DNA of 35,600 nucleotides from the NCBI GenBank assembly GCA_026709935.1, contig JAPOSC010000011.1, positions 1 through 35,600 of the forward strand, in the 5' to 3' direction. The DNA is from Thiotrichales bacterium (GTDB lineage Bacteria > Pseudomonadota > Gammaproteobacteria > HK1). Of this stretch, positions 19,292 through 28,300 are shown piece after piece; the first letter of the stretch is position 1, and each line of letters starts with the position of its first letter. Position numbers and translations under genes: made by a program. The notes beneath the pieces are model-generated. The model was not told the origin of the DNA. It did not search any database and saw only the letters and a program-made list of their open reading frames with translations.

Positions 19292-19672
19292 TCACCCCCC
19301 GACGGGTGTCGCGCTGGCCGCGACAGCGGCGATGGCGTCGAGCTTTTCCCGGACTTCCGGGTCCAGTTCCTCCGGCGCCACATGCTCGGCGAGCTCGTAG
19401 AAGCTTTTCTTGGTCATGAGATCCTCCGGGAGGCCGAGCTTCCTGAAGTACGCGCGAAAGAGCGGGGCGAGGAAGTCGTCGCTCACCTTCGTGCCGGGGT
19501 CCCAGGGCGAGCCTCGTCCGAGTCGTTCCAGGGCCGACGCGATCTCGTCGATAGCTTCCCGCATCGCACCCACCCGCTTTTCGGCCTCCGGTCCGACGAC
19601 CGGATGATCCTCCCGGACCTGGTGACAGAGGTTGCGTAGAACCTCCGCCGTGGGGGCTTCCCCGATGCGCAC
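19292..19672 (-). CDS. Hypothetical protein, no family recognised
   Basis: A 126-aa product from a GTG at 19672, largely helical and soluble, without signal peptide or membrane segment. The amino-acid pattern looks real (EVLRNLCHQVREDHPVVG, FLAPLFRAYFRKLGLPEDL, SFYELAEHVAPEELDPEVRE). Plausible protein sequence also continues upstream of the GTG in the same frame (ETRLDHGAVNVRIGEAP) until a TAG about 60 bp away, without any ATG, so the true start may be non-standard or the 5' end may have been cut by rearrangement. The leader duplication at 19781 begins about 110 bp away. No function can be assigned. Confidence 0.5.
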   Translation of the reverse strand: MRIGEAPTAEVLRNLCHQVREDHPVVGPEAEKRVGAMREAIDEIASALERLGRGSPWDPGTKVSDDFLAPLFRAYFRKLGLPEDLMTKKSFYELAEHVAPEELDPEVREKLDAIAAVAASATPVGG

Positions 19673-19780
19673 GTTGACCGCCCCGTGATCGAGCCGGGTC
19701 TCGGTGGCCGCGAGCCCCGGCCTCGACGGGGAAGTCTACCGAGAGGAGCGGAGCAGCGGAGGAGCGGTGGAGCAGCGCAG

Positions 19781-19902
19781 CGGTTGCCCGACCGGACGGC
19801 GTCGGGCAGTCTTCGGGGGCGGGCGATTGTCCCGCGTCGCAAGCATGTCCAGGATCGCAGCATGGGTGCAGCCATCGCGTTCTTTACCCACCGGTTCGTG
19901 AA
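19781..19902 (+). repeat. Leader duplication, copy 1
   Basis: About 120 bp shared with 20461-20583, as a diverged direct repeat. Both contain CGGCGTCGGGCAGTCTTCG, TGTCCCGCGTCGCA and CACCGGTTCGTGAA. The repeat covers the leader and the first 14 or so codons of a DUF1640-type gene. Here the coding part breaks off and runs into the next gene. Confidence 0.8.
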
Positions 19903-19918
19903 AGGGGGCAACGCATGA
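19862..19918 (+). pseudogene. 18-codon remnant of a DUF1640-type gene, overlapping the next start
   Basis: Encodes MGAAIAFFTHRFVKGGNA, matching the start of the protein at 20543 (MSAAIEFDTHRFVKRLMEGG) for 14 residues before diverging. Its TGA overlaps the ATG of the membrane-protein gene as ATGA, so it may now act as a translated leader peptide that couples ribosomes into that gene. It is either debris from a duplication or a co-opted leader. Confidence 0.6.
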
Positions 19919-20412
19919 ACGCGCTCGACCATGCCCTGGCCTGGGTCCAGGGGGAGCGCATGGAAGGCGCGGCGGCGGGCGTCCTGGCCTTTCTCCTCAT
20001 CGTCTCGACCGGCCTGCTCTGGAAGTTCGCGGTGACGCCCGCGGCGCGTGCCCTGATTGCGCCGCTGCTCGTCGTCGGCGTGCTGATCGTCGCCAACGGC
20101 ATCGTGTCGGAGATCCGCAACGTGCGGCGGATCGACGCGTTCACCGAAGCCCATGTGCGCGACCCCGCCGCATTCGTCGAGCGGGAAATCGCGCGGGTCG
20201 AAGGGTTTATGGGCTGGTACCTCTACACCTTCGCGGTGGGTTCGGTGTTCATCGCGGGAGGACTGGCGACATTCCTGTTCGTGCCCGCGCCGACGCTCAA
20301 GGGCATCGGGCTCACGATGATCGTCGTCGGCGTCGCCGCGCTGTTCTTCGACTTCTTCTCCAAGGCGCGCGCCAACCTGTATCTGGAAGCCCTGACCACG
20401 CTCACCCGGTAA
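19915..20412 (+). CDS. Four-helix membrane protein, unknown function
   Basis: A 165-aa product with about four transmembrane segments: GVLAFLLIVSTGLLWKFAV, ALIAPLLVVGVLIVANGIV, YLYTFAVGSVFIAGGLATFL and IGLTMIVVGVAALFFDFF. A central soluble loop carries FTEAHVRDPAAFVEREIARV. I recall similar conserved hypothetical proteins but cannot name the family. The ATG at 19915 overlaps the stop of the 18-codon remnant, and AAAGGGGG inside that remnant serves as ribosome site. It sits between the two copies of the duplicated leader. Confidence 0.75.
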   Translation: MNALDHALAWVQGERMEGAAAGVLAFLLIVSTGLLWKFAVTPAARALIAPLLVVGVLIVANGIVSEIRNVRRIDAFTEAHVRDPAAFVEREIARVEGFMGWYLYTFAVGSVFIAGGLATFLFVPAPTLKGIGLTMIVVGVAALFFDFFSKARANLYLEALTTLTR

Positions 20413-20460
20413 AGCCCCTCGGCGCCACGAGTGGAGGCAGGGTCGCGGCGCCTGGTGCGG

Positions 20461-20583
20461 CGCTTGCCGGATCGGGCGGCGTCGGGCAGTCTTCGAGGGG
20501 CGGGCGCCTGTCCCGCGTCGCAGGCATGTCGGGGGTCGCAGCGTGAGTGCAGCCATCGAGTTCGATACCCACCGGTTCGTGAA
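20461..20583 (+). repeat. Leader duplication, copy 2
   Basis: Second copy of the 120-bp leader, here continuing into an intact gene. Compared with copy 1 the start codon is GTG instead of ATG. The two copies are 680 bp apart and flank the membrane-protein gene. Confidence 0.8.
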
Positions 20584-21088
20584 GCGCCTGATGGAGGGCG
20601 GCTTCACCGAGACGCAGGCGGAAATCCTGGCCGATGAGCAGGTCGCCCTGCTCAACGCCAATCTGGCGACCAAGGAAGATTTCGCCCGGCTCGCGGCTAG
20701 TGTGGAGAAGCAGGGCCAGGAGACTCAGTCCAGCATCGAAGCCCTGCGCCAGGAGACTCAGTCCGGCATCGACGCCCTGCGCCAGGAGACCAAGGCCGGC
20801 ATCGACGCCCTGCGCCAGGACACTCGGGCCGAGATTGCCCGGGTCGAGGCGGGCATCGAAACCTTGCGCCAGGAGACCAAGGCGGATATCGCCCGGGTCG
20901 AGGCCGGCATCGACGCCCTACGCCAGGAGACCAAGGCCGGCATCGACGCCCTGCGCCAGGAGACCAAGGCCGAGATCGCCCGGATCGAGGGGCGGATGGA
21001 GGCGATCAAGTCCGAGCTGCTGAAATGGCTGTTCGGCGCGTTGATCGCCCAGAGCGGGCTGCTTATCACCTTCCTCAAGTTGGGATAG
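20543..21088 (+). CDS. DUF1640-type coiled-coil protein with C-terminal membrane anchor
   Basis: A 181-aa product resembling the DUF1640/CCDC90-like family. The N-terminus (FDTHRFVKRLMEGGFTETQA, then LADEQVALLNANLATKEDF) is the typical head region. Residues about 55-150 are a long coiled coil made of near-identical 11-residue units such as IDALRQETKAG, alternating with 18-residue versions that add EIARVEAG. One hydrophobic helix (LLKWLFGALIAQSGLLITFL) closes the protein and should anchor it in the inner membrane. It starts with GTG at 20543 inside leader copy 2. The function in bacteria is unknown. The repeats are also near-identical in DNA, so their number may vary between strains. Confidence 0.85.
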   Translation: MSAAIEFDTHRFVKRLMEGGFTETQAEILADEQVALLNANLATKEDFARLAASVEKQGQETQSSIEALRQETQSGIDALRQETKAGIDALRQDTRAEIARVEAGIETLRQETKADIARVEAGIDALRQETKAGIDALRQETKAEIARIEGRMEAIKSELLKWLFGALIAQSGLLITFLKLG

Positions 21089-21094
21089 CGCTGC

Positions 21095-21114
21095 GGGCTC
21101 GGTGCACCGAGCCC
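21095..21114. terminator. 20-nt perfect palindrome after the coiled-coil gene
   Basis: GGGCTCGG-TGCA-CCGAGCCC is a perfect inverted repeat 7 bp after the stop of the DUF1640-type gene. It could be a terminator stem, but it is followed by a C-rich stretch with GACCCGATCCC twice (21115 and 21131) rather than by T residues. Confidence 0.5.
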
Positions 21115-21261
21115 GACCCGATCCCTACAGACCCGATCCCGACCCAACCCCAACCCCGAATCCCGGGGCCGATAATCGGGTAAACTGTCCCCCAGGACGG
21201 TGCACGTAGCTGGCGGGTGTCTCTGGTGCCCCCAGCGTGAGGTCGGGTGGCAACGGGTGGG

Positions 21262-21401
21262 TCTCATTCGTGAGATTGCTCGTCCCCCGGCCTCCGAGAT
21301 CCTGAGACGAGGGCTTCCTGCCCTCGTGGGCGAGAGTGTGACGCTCTCACAGTACGGGGTCACCACAAACCGGATGTACCCCCCGTGACGACCACGGGGG
21401 G
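21262..21401 (+). ncRNA. Run of stem-loops, candidate structured RNA
   Basis: Four consecutive hairpins lie within 140 bp. TCTCA-TTCG-TGAGA (21262-21275) is closed by a UUCG tetraloop. ACGAGGGC / GCCCTCGT (21307-21327) has an 8-bp stem. GAGAG / CTCTC spans 21332-21348. CCCCCCGTG / CACGGGGGG (21379-21401) has a perfect 9-bp stem. Upstream, 21190-21260 is G-rich and may be part of the same RNA. UUCG caps are typical of selected RNA structure. The last hairpin ends 5 bp before an ATG. The layout (structured RNA directly before a short ORF) resembles omega-RNA/HEARO elements of IscB systems; that link is inference, and no nuclease gene is present. Confidence 0.5.
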
Positions 21402-21406
21402 CCGAC

Positions 21407-21502
21407 ATGAGCCGCACCCGAGTGTTGCCGTGCAAGCACGCTCGGGCAGGGTGCCGTCCCTGGAGCGCGGATATCTTGGCCACCGAGGCCAAAGGCCCGT
21501 AA
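21407..21502 (+). other. 31-codon ORF behind the stem-loops, possible gene remnant
   Basis: ATG to TAA, encoding MSRTRVLPCKHARAG followed by 16 further residues. MSRxxV and PCxxARA are weakly reminiscent of the IscB N-terminus, which usually reads like RVFVL...PLMPCHPARARKLL. The match is short and could be chance. No RuvC or HNH motif follows in any frame, so it would be a truncated copy. Two more hairpins (21447-21462 and 21476-21492) lie inside it, which argues against an ordinary coding sequence. Confidence 0.25.
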
Positions 21503-21616
21503 TCGCTGTTCGGCCTGAGGCTCGTACTGCCCGCCATGGATGATCCGCCGACGGTGCGCCCCGAGGCTCGTAATGCCAGGGCTCGCAATGGACGATCGGC
21601 CGAAAGCCCGTAATCG
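21494..21616. repeat. Degenerate array of five 12-bp motifs
   Basis: The motif RGCYCGYAMTSS occurs at 21494, 21519, 21565, 21580 and 21605, for example GGCCCGTAATCG, GGCTCGTAATGC and AGCCCGTAATCG. Between them a second segment repeats: ATGGATGATCCGCCGACGG (21537) and ATGGACGATCGGCCGAAAG (21588). Spacing is irregular (15-46 bp), so this is not a CRISPR or simple tandem repeat. It may be protein binding sites or the decayed end of a mobile element. Confidence 0.5.
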
Positions 21617-22175
21617 TCCATATCGTCAAGACGCCCGCGCTCCCACAAGACCCTGGACCCTGCTCCACGGCAGAGGACTCTTTCCTGCCGCAGGGTGATG
21701 GCTCCGGGACGGTCCCTCGGCCATGAGCGCCTGGACCCGACCATGAGCCTCTGGAGAGGAGCGCCACAGGAAGCGTCTTGATGTTTGCGTATCCCGCGAT
21801 GCGTTCAGCGCCTGGACTGTCACGCCGCAAGGGGCTGACAGGGGGCATCGGGTGGGTTCGCATCACTGCCAAGCTCGACCGGGCCGAGCCGTGAGTGCGT
21901 CCGGTTCAAGCGGAGGGCGCGCGGCGGCTCGCTCCCCCCCGTTCCCTCGACCCTGCCTGTTCCCGTGCAGGCCGGCCGGCGGCGCGGCGCCACGGCCTGA
22001 CCCTCCCGCTGTTGACTCGGTCCCGCGGTCCGACGCCTCCGCCGGCGTCGCCACGCCGCGGCGCGACACTTCCTGCTCCGAACCTTTCCCGGCGCTGCGT
22101 TGGACTTCCCACGCCGAATCCTTCCCGGCGCTGCGCTGGTTCCGAGTAAACGCGGCCGGGGCCGGCCCGCCCTCC
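21617..22175. other. Non-coding stretch upstream of the giant gene
   Basis: No gene is supported in this part. It holds a hairpin at 21817-21841 (CTGTCA / TGACAG outer stem, CC-GCAA-GG inner stem with a GNRA loop). A 24-bp imperfect direct repeat at 22080-22103 and 22116-22139 has the core TTCCCGGCGCTGCG. Open frames on both strands are low-complexity, Arg/Pro/Ser-rich and without ribosome sites. Confidence 0.5.
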
Positions 22176-22235
22176 GCCCGCGCATTCATGGTGCGCGGGT
22201 TTCCGTCATGCTGCGCCGTTTGCTGAACCGCATCG
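22176..22235 (+). repeat. 60-bp direct repeat around a start codon, copy 1
   Basis: Identical to 22302-22361 at 56 of 60 positions, offset 126 bp. It contains a CCCGCGC / GCGCGGG stem-loop (22177-22199), then TTT, then an ATG at 22208 (MLRRLLNRIERLL). Because 126 is a multiple of three, this ATG is in frame with the copy-2 ATG and with the whole giant gene. Confidence 0.85.
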
Positions 22236-22301
22236 AGCGGTTGCTTTCCCGCGCCGCTGCCGTGGGGGCGTTCAGCGGGCTTCTGGCCTCCCCTGCCCGT
22301 T

Positions 22302-22361
22302 GCCCGCGCATTCATGGTGCGCGGGTTTCTGTCATGCCGCGCCGTTTGCTAAACAGCATCG
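22302..22361 (+). repeat. 60-bp direct repeat around a start codon, copy 2
   Basis: Second copy, with the stem-loop at 22303-22325 followed by TTT and the ATG at 22334 (MPRRLLNSIVGL). This copy leads into a complete signal peptide. The stem followed by a short T-run directly before the start could work as an attenuator or block ribosome access. Confidence 0.85.
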
Positions 22362-25300
22362 TGGGGCTGCCTGTCCGTGCCACATCTGCGCGGGGATTCG
22401 GTGCGCAGCTCGCCGCGCTGTGCCTGTTGTTGCCTTTTGCCGAAACGTATGCGCAGATGCCGGAAAAGCCTGGCGGCTACGTCAGCCTCTTGCCGGCTGC
22501 GGATCAAGGCAGCTACACCGAAGGCGACACGATCAACGTCAAGATTCGCACCTTCGGTAACAGTGCACCAATTCAAACCTATGCCGTGCGCTATGAAGTC
22601 ATCGACGATCCCGATCTCGACCTGCTCGATCGCTCTCAAGAAGGCGGCAAACAGATCCTAAGAATTTCTAACGCTGATCACACACTCCCACCAATCCGAA
22701 CCCAGACAAGCGCGAAGTGCGAAAAAAACGGGACCATTACCGTCAAGCTGCGAAACAGCACAGCCTTCCCTCCATACACCATAATCGGCGCGAGGGAGGT
22801 GAAAATCCCTGTAAACGACAACCCGGCCCTTTGCCCGCATGTGGAAATCGAGCCGACCGCGGCCGCGGCGCTCGAAAGAGACGGCATTGTCGAGGGCGCG
22901 AACCTCAATGTCCCATTGCGGCGCACCAACGCCTTCGGCGGGCCGGTCACGTTCCGGGCGAAGGTGCGCGAAACGGATAGCAACAACCAAGGCGCATTCA
23001 ACTTCATCCCGTCTGGCCAGCAAGATGACCGGGAGTTCGCGCAAGGCGCGGTGGAACCAACGAACTCGCGCTACGACTTTCCCGTATCAATCGCGCGCAC
23101 CAACATCGTCGATGACAACCGCAGCGGACAGGTCGCGGTGACCTTGCTCCCCAATGACTACTACAAACGGAAATCGAGCGGGAAGCACCAGATTATCGTG
23201 CCCATCAAGAACGACGGAGATTTGCCCGATCGCGTGCTGAGCATTCAGGACATGAGGGTGGGGGAGGGCAATGTTGAAGTCCGGGGAGGGGCATCGCATG
23301 TCGGCTTTCGGCTGCCGCTGCGCCTTGAGGGCAAAATCGGCACCAGCGGCGGCAACCCCAGCGTCAGGGCCTCGTTCGTCAACGGGGGCGGCTGCCAAGC
23401 CACCGCTACCGCGCGGGATCTGGCGGCTGGCTCGGGCAGCGCGAACAAAACGCCGCGAACGAATTTCCCGAGTCAAGTGATCGAGTGGGACAAGTCAAGC
23501 CCCAACAGCAGGGAGCAATCCTTCTGGACATACTTGGTGGACGATGCGTACCACGAGGGCGACGAGACCCTGTGCGTGCGCTTCGATCAGCCGAGGGGCC
23601 TCACGCTGCCCGGCGGCGCCAGCCAGTACTTCGCCACCGTCACCATCACCGACAACGATCCGGCGCCCACCCTCTCCATCGATGCGCCGACTGTCGACGA
23701 AGGCGGCGGCTTCCTCTACTTCAAGGTGACGCTCACCAACCCGCCCGGCGGCAAGGCCGTGACGGTGGGATACACCGACACCAAAAACGGCACCGCGGTA
23801 TCGGGCACCGACTACACGGCACTCGACAACGGCACGATCACCTTCCCCAAGGATGCCGGCGATGCGCCGCAGGAGCAAACCCTTGCGGTGCAGATCACCG
23901 ACGATACCGTCATCGAGGAAGACGAGACCGTGGCGGTGCGGTTCAGGCAGGCGCGGAACGCGGACTTCAAGGACGGCGCCCGCGGCGTCACCGCCCGGGG
24001 CACCATCACCGACAACGATAGCTACGAGCCCGAAGTGCGGCTGCGCGAAGCCGCGCCCGGCGCGGGGCCGGTGGTGGTGCAAGAAGGCGAGACCGCGGTC
24101 TTCCACGCCGACCTCTGGGTCCACGAGGACGGCGAGTGGAAAATTGGCACGCTCGATCAGCACATCGTCGTTTCATGGCGGGTCGCAAGCGATCCTGACG
24201 CGACAGCGACTGCCACTGGCTCGGATTTCCCCTTGGGCTACGCCCACCCGGATTCCAAAGATGCCGATATCCCCCCGGGAGAGAGCGGCGTCAAGCTGCG
24301 AGCGCCCACCTTGTTAGATTCGACCGAAGAGCCGACAGAGACGTTCCGGGCCAGACTGCTTAGCGCGCGTGTTTCCGCGGACGGCTTCTTCGGCGCACCT
24401 CTCAAAATTACCCAAGGATTTGCCAAAGGCGCCATCTACGACGGCCCCACCCTGCGCATCGCCGCGCCCAAGGGCCCGGCCACCGAGGGCAATCGACTGA
24501 CGTTCCCCGTCACCCTCGGCATGCCTGCGGCCACCGACATCAGCGTCGCCTGGACCACCGAATCGCTCGCCAGCCACACGGCGGAAGCCGGCAAGGACTA
24601 CACCGCCGCTTCGGGCACGCTCGTCTTCAAGGCCGGGGAGACCGACAAGCTCATTGTCGTTGAAACCCTTGAGGACAGCATCGACGAGCCCGCCGAGGAT
24701 TTCTCGGTGGTGCTGACCGACCCGAACGTCACGGGCCTCGACCTGGGGCCGCTGCGCGCGACTGGCATCATCCGCGACAACGACAAACGCCCCAAGATCA
24801 CCATCGGCGACGCCTCCGCCACCGAAGGCGACAAACTGACCCTGCCGATCACCCTCTCGCCGGCGCCCGCGGTGCCGGTCAAGCTCGAATGGTACGTGCG
24901 CCCGTTCGGCACCTATCCCGCCACCCCGGGCGCGGACTTCACCGGCGCGGAGAGCGGGCTCATCACTATCGCGGCGGGCACGGCCAGCGCCAGCCTCGAG
25001 TTCCCCACCGTCGATGACGAGACGGACGAGGCCCCCGAAACCTTCGAGGTGGCGCTGCTGATCGCCCGCGAGGCGGACACCGCCGCCAGCGAGGAAACCG
25101 ACATCCTTGCCCCACTCACCGCCACCGCCACCATTGAAGACAACGACACGCCGAGCTTGACCATCAACGATTTGGAAGTGACGGAAGGCGAGTCGGCGGT
25201 GTTCACGGTGCGCCTTTCCAGCCCGCGCACCTATCCGGTGGAGGTGGAGTTCAAGACTAAGGATGGTGGGGGTCCGCGGATACCAAGCCCAGTCAGCCAA

Positions 25301-28300
25301 AGCGGCTTCTTGAGCAACGACGCTCGGGGCGAAGGACCAGCCAGGGACTACGACGGTGTCACCACGCCGACTGCGGTTCGCTTCGAACCGGGCGAAACGA
25401 GCAAGAGGCTAGACCCGATCCAAGTGGTGGATGATCGTCCCGAGAATGAGTATTCGGAGTACTTCCAAGGCATTATCTCCCTCAAACTTGGCGCTGACAT
25501 CACGAAGGCGATGATCGCTAAAGGCATCGGACTGGCCAAGATCGTCGACAACGCCAACACCCGCTACTGGATCGCGAACCAGAACACCAAGGTTCGCGAA
25601 GGACGTTCCATTCGCATCCGCGTCAAGCGCGACCGCACCGAGTTCGAGGCGAGGACAATATTCGGCTGCATCGAGCCGACGGGTCCGCACAACGCCCCCA
25701 TACAGGGCGGCCTCGGCAACGCCGGCATGCGCGCGACAGGCAATGATGCCGGCGCAGGTGGACAGGATGTTTACATCACCACGCCAGACAATCCGGCGAC
25801 CGTCTGCAACGACACAGCGGCGAGCAACGAGAGAGCGCGACCGGCCTGGTTCCAATTTAAGGAAGGCGAGGACGAGGCGAGCTTCTGGGTCAACACCGTC
25901 GATGACAGCCGCGCGGAGCCGGACGAGACGTTTTACGTGAACATCAACGGCACTTACGACGGCGGCAACGAGGACTTTCCGAACGGGGCAAAAATACAAA
26001 ACGTTGGCGAGACCCGAACGGTCTTCACCATCCTCGACGACGACGACATCCACCGCTTCCGGGTGGTCAGCGCCAACTCGCCCTGGGAAGGCGAACCCGC
26101 ACACTTCGACATCTACGTGGAGAGCGACGCGGGCCTGGCGGCGCTGAAGGCGAGCAACAACCTGTTTATCCTGCTTAAGCCCGGCGCCGATACCGACACC
26201 GCCGAGGAAGGCACCCACTATCAAATCATCCCTCACAGACAAAGACCCTTCGACCTGTCCTCCGTCACCAGCAAAACGCAGCCGGTGGGCAGGATTGTCG
26301 TCCCCACCATCGGCGATGACACGCTCGATGGCGACAAGACCCTGACGATCTCCTTTGCCGAGATTTTTGCCGGCGTCAGCACCACATTGCCGTTCCGCCC
26401 CGCCCCCGGCGGCGGCACCGCCACCGCCACCATCCGCGACGACGAAGCCTACCATCTGTCAGTCATTGACACGGCAGCCGACGAAGGCGACGACGCCATC
26501 ATCCCGGTGCGGCTCTCGAAGGCGGCCGATCGGGACATCGCCGTCCGCTTCAGGACCCGGGCAGGCACCGCCAAGGCGCCGCGCGACTTCACCGCCTGCA
26601 CCGCAAGCGACGCCGGCTGCAGGGTGACGATCCCCGCCGGCGAGACCGAGGCGCAACTGCGCATCCCCACCACCGAAGACTCTACCCCGGAGGAGACCGA
26701 GCAGTTCAGGGTCACCATCCAGCGGGTCGATTTCGCCGACATGATCATCGACAAGCGCGCCGCCGTCGTGAAGATCCGCGACGACGACGCCCGATCAGTG
26801 GCGATTGCTGGCCTCGCCGACGCCAGCGTAGCGGAGAACGAAGCCTGGACTTCCGCCACGCCTTCGACCTCGGGCGTGCCCGACGGCGGCCTGGCGTGGA
26901 CCCTTGAAGGCGACGATGCCGCGCAGTTCACCATCGACCCCGACACCGGCGTAGTGACGCTGCCCGCGCAGAACTTCGAGGATGCGAAGGACACCGACAC
27001 GGACAACGTCTATGAAATCACCGTGCGCGTCACCGACGAGGACGGCAACACCGGCACGGTGGAGTTGTCGGTGACGGTGACCGACGTCATCTACGGGCAG
27101 GTCAACACCAACACCGGCGTTGACTGGACGAAACGCGCCATCGTCGGCGAAGGCGCACCCGCGCTCGTCAGCTTCGCCTACCAGCCCTACGGCACCCAAG
27201 GCGATCTGGCTGGGCGACCCGCTTCGGTGCAGTTGACTTGGTCCCTCGGCGGGCTTGGCGGCAGCGGCAAAGCCAGCGCGGCCGACCTCACCCTGTCCGG
27301 CGCGGGTGGCCCGGTGAGCCTGCAGTACAAGGCCAGCGCCGCATCATTGATCGAGCTGGCGCGTACCGTGGCCGATGCGATCGACGAGCCAGGCACCGAA
27401 ACCTTCCACGTCACCGTGGAAACCGACAACGACGACGTGCTCATCCACGATGCGGTCGGCAAAGCATTCACCTCGAACGCCAATAGCTGGCCCCTCAACT
27501 TCGGCATTCGCGACGGCTTTGCGCCGAGCTTGGAGATCAAGCCGACGACGCTGCGCCTCGAAGAAAGCGACATCGCGTCCACCACAACGGTCAAGGAGAA
27601 CGAGAAGACCTACCAGGTGCGGCTCAACTTCGCGCCCCTCGCCAATACCCGGGTCGCCATGAGCCTCTCGCCCTCCACCACGCGTCTGACACTCGACAAG
27701 AGCACCCTCACCTTCACGCACGCGAACTGGAACGACTGGCAGACGGTCAAGGTCAGCGCGGTGGACGACAACGTCGCCAACGATCCGCTGGTGCAGGAGG
27801 TCGTGATCAGCCACGCCGTCACGGGCGCCGCCGGCGTCAGCGTGGCGGCGGACAGCGTCACCGCGACGGTGACCGACGACGATGCGGTCAACGTCATCAG
27901 CATCGATTCGCCGTCGGTGACCGAGGGCGACAGCGGCGAGACGGACCTGACCTGGACAATCACGCTGCTGCGGCCGGCGCGCGAAGAGATCGGATTGATT
28001 GCCCTCCTGAACAACGCGGACCGGGGCACCGCGCAATGGCTCGCGTTTAACGGCAAGCTCGATCATGAATTTGGAGTTCTGCCCAGGTATGTTGACTTCG
28101 ATGTTGGCGACTCCCGCAAGACCTTGAGCGTGCCGGTTCTTGGCGATGTCATGGATGAGGACGATGAGACCGTCAAACTCGAGATTAGCGCCCCACTCGT
28201 TGGTGGCCAATCCCCATTTCCATCCGGGATCAGACATCCAAGCCCCGCTGGCAACACAACCAACAGGGGCTATGCCCTCGTCACCGGCACGATCCTCGAC

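Noticed and set aside
21494..21616. CRISPR array
   Set aside because: The motifs are 12 bp, degenerate and irregularly spaced, with no spacer-like units of constant length and no cas genes.
21190..21870. Group II intron
   Set aside because: I looked for the domain V hairpin and a reverse-transcriptase frame and found neither; the stem-loop run alone does not support it.
21360..21872. 170-codon minus-strand frame in the region between the coiled-coil gene and the giant gene
   Set aside because: It covers the stem-loops and the motif array, is rich in Gly/Arg/Pro/Ser and shows no domain. Structure in the DNA explains it better than coding.
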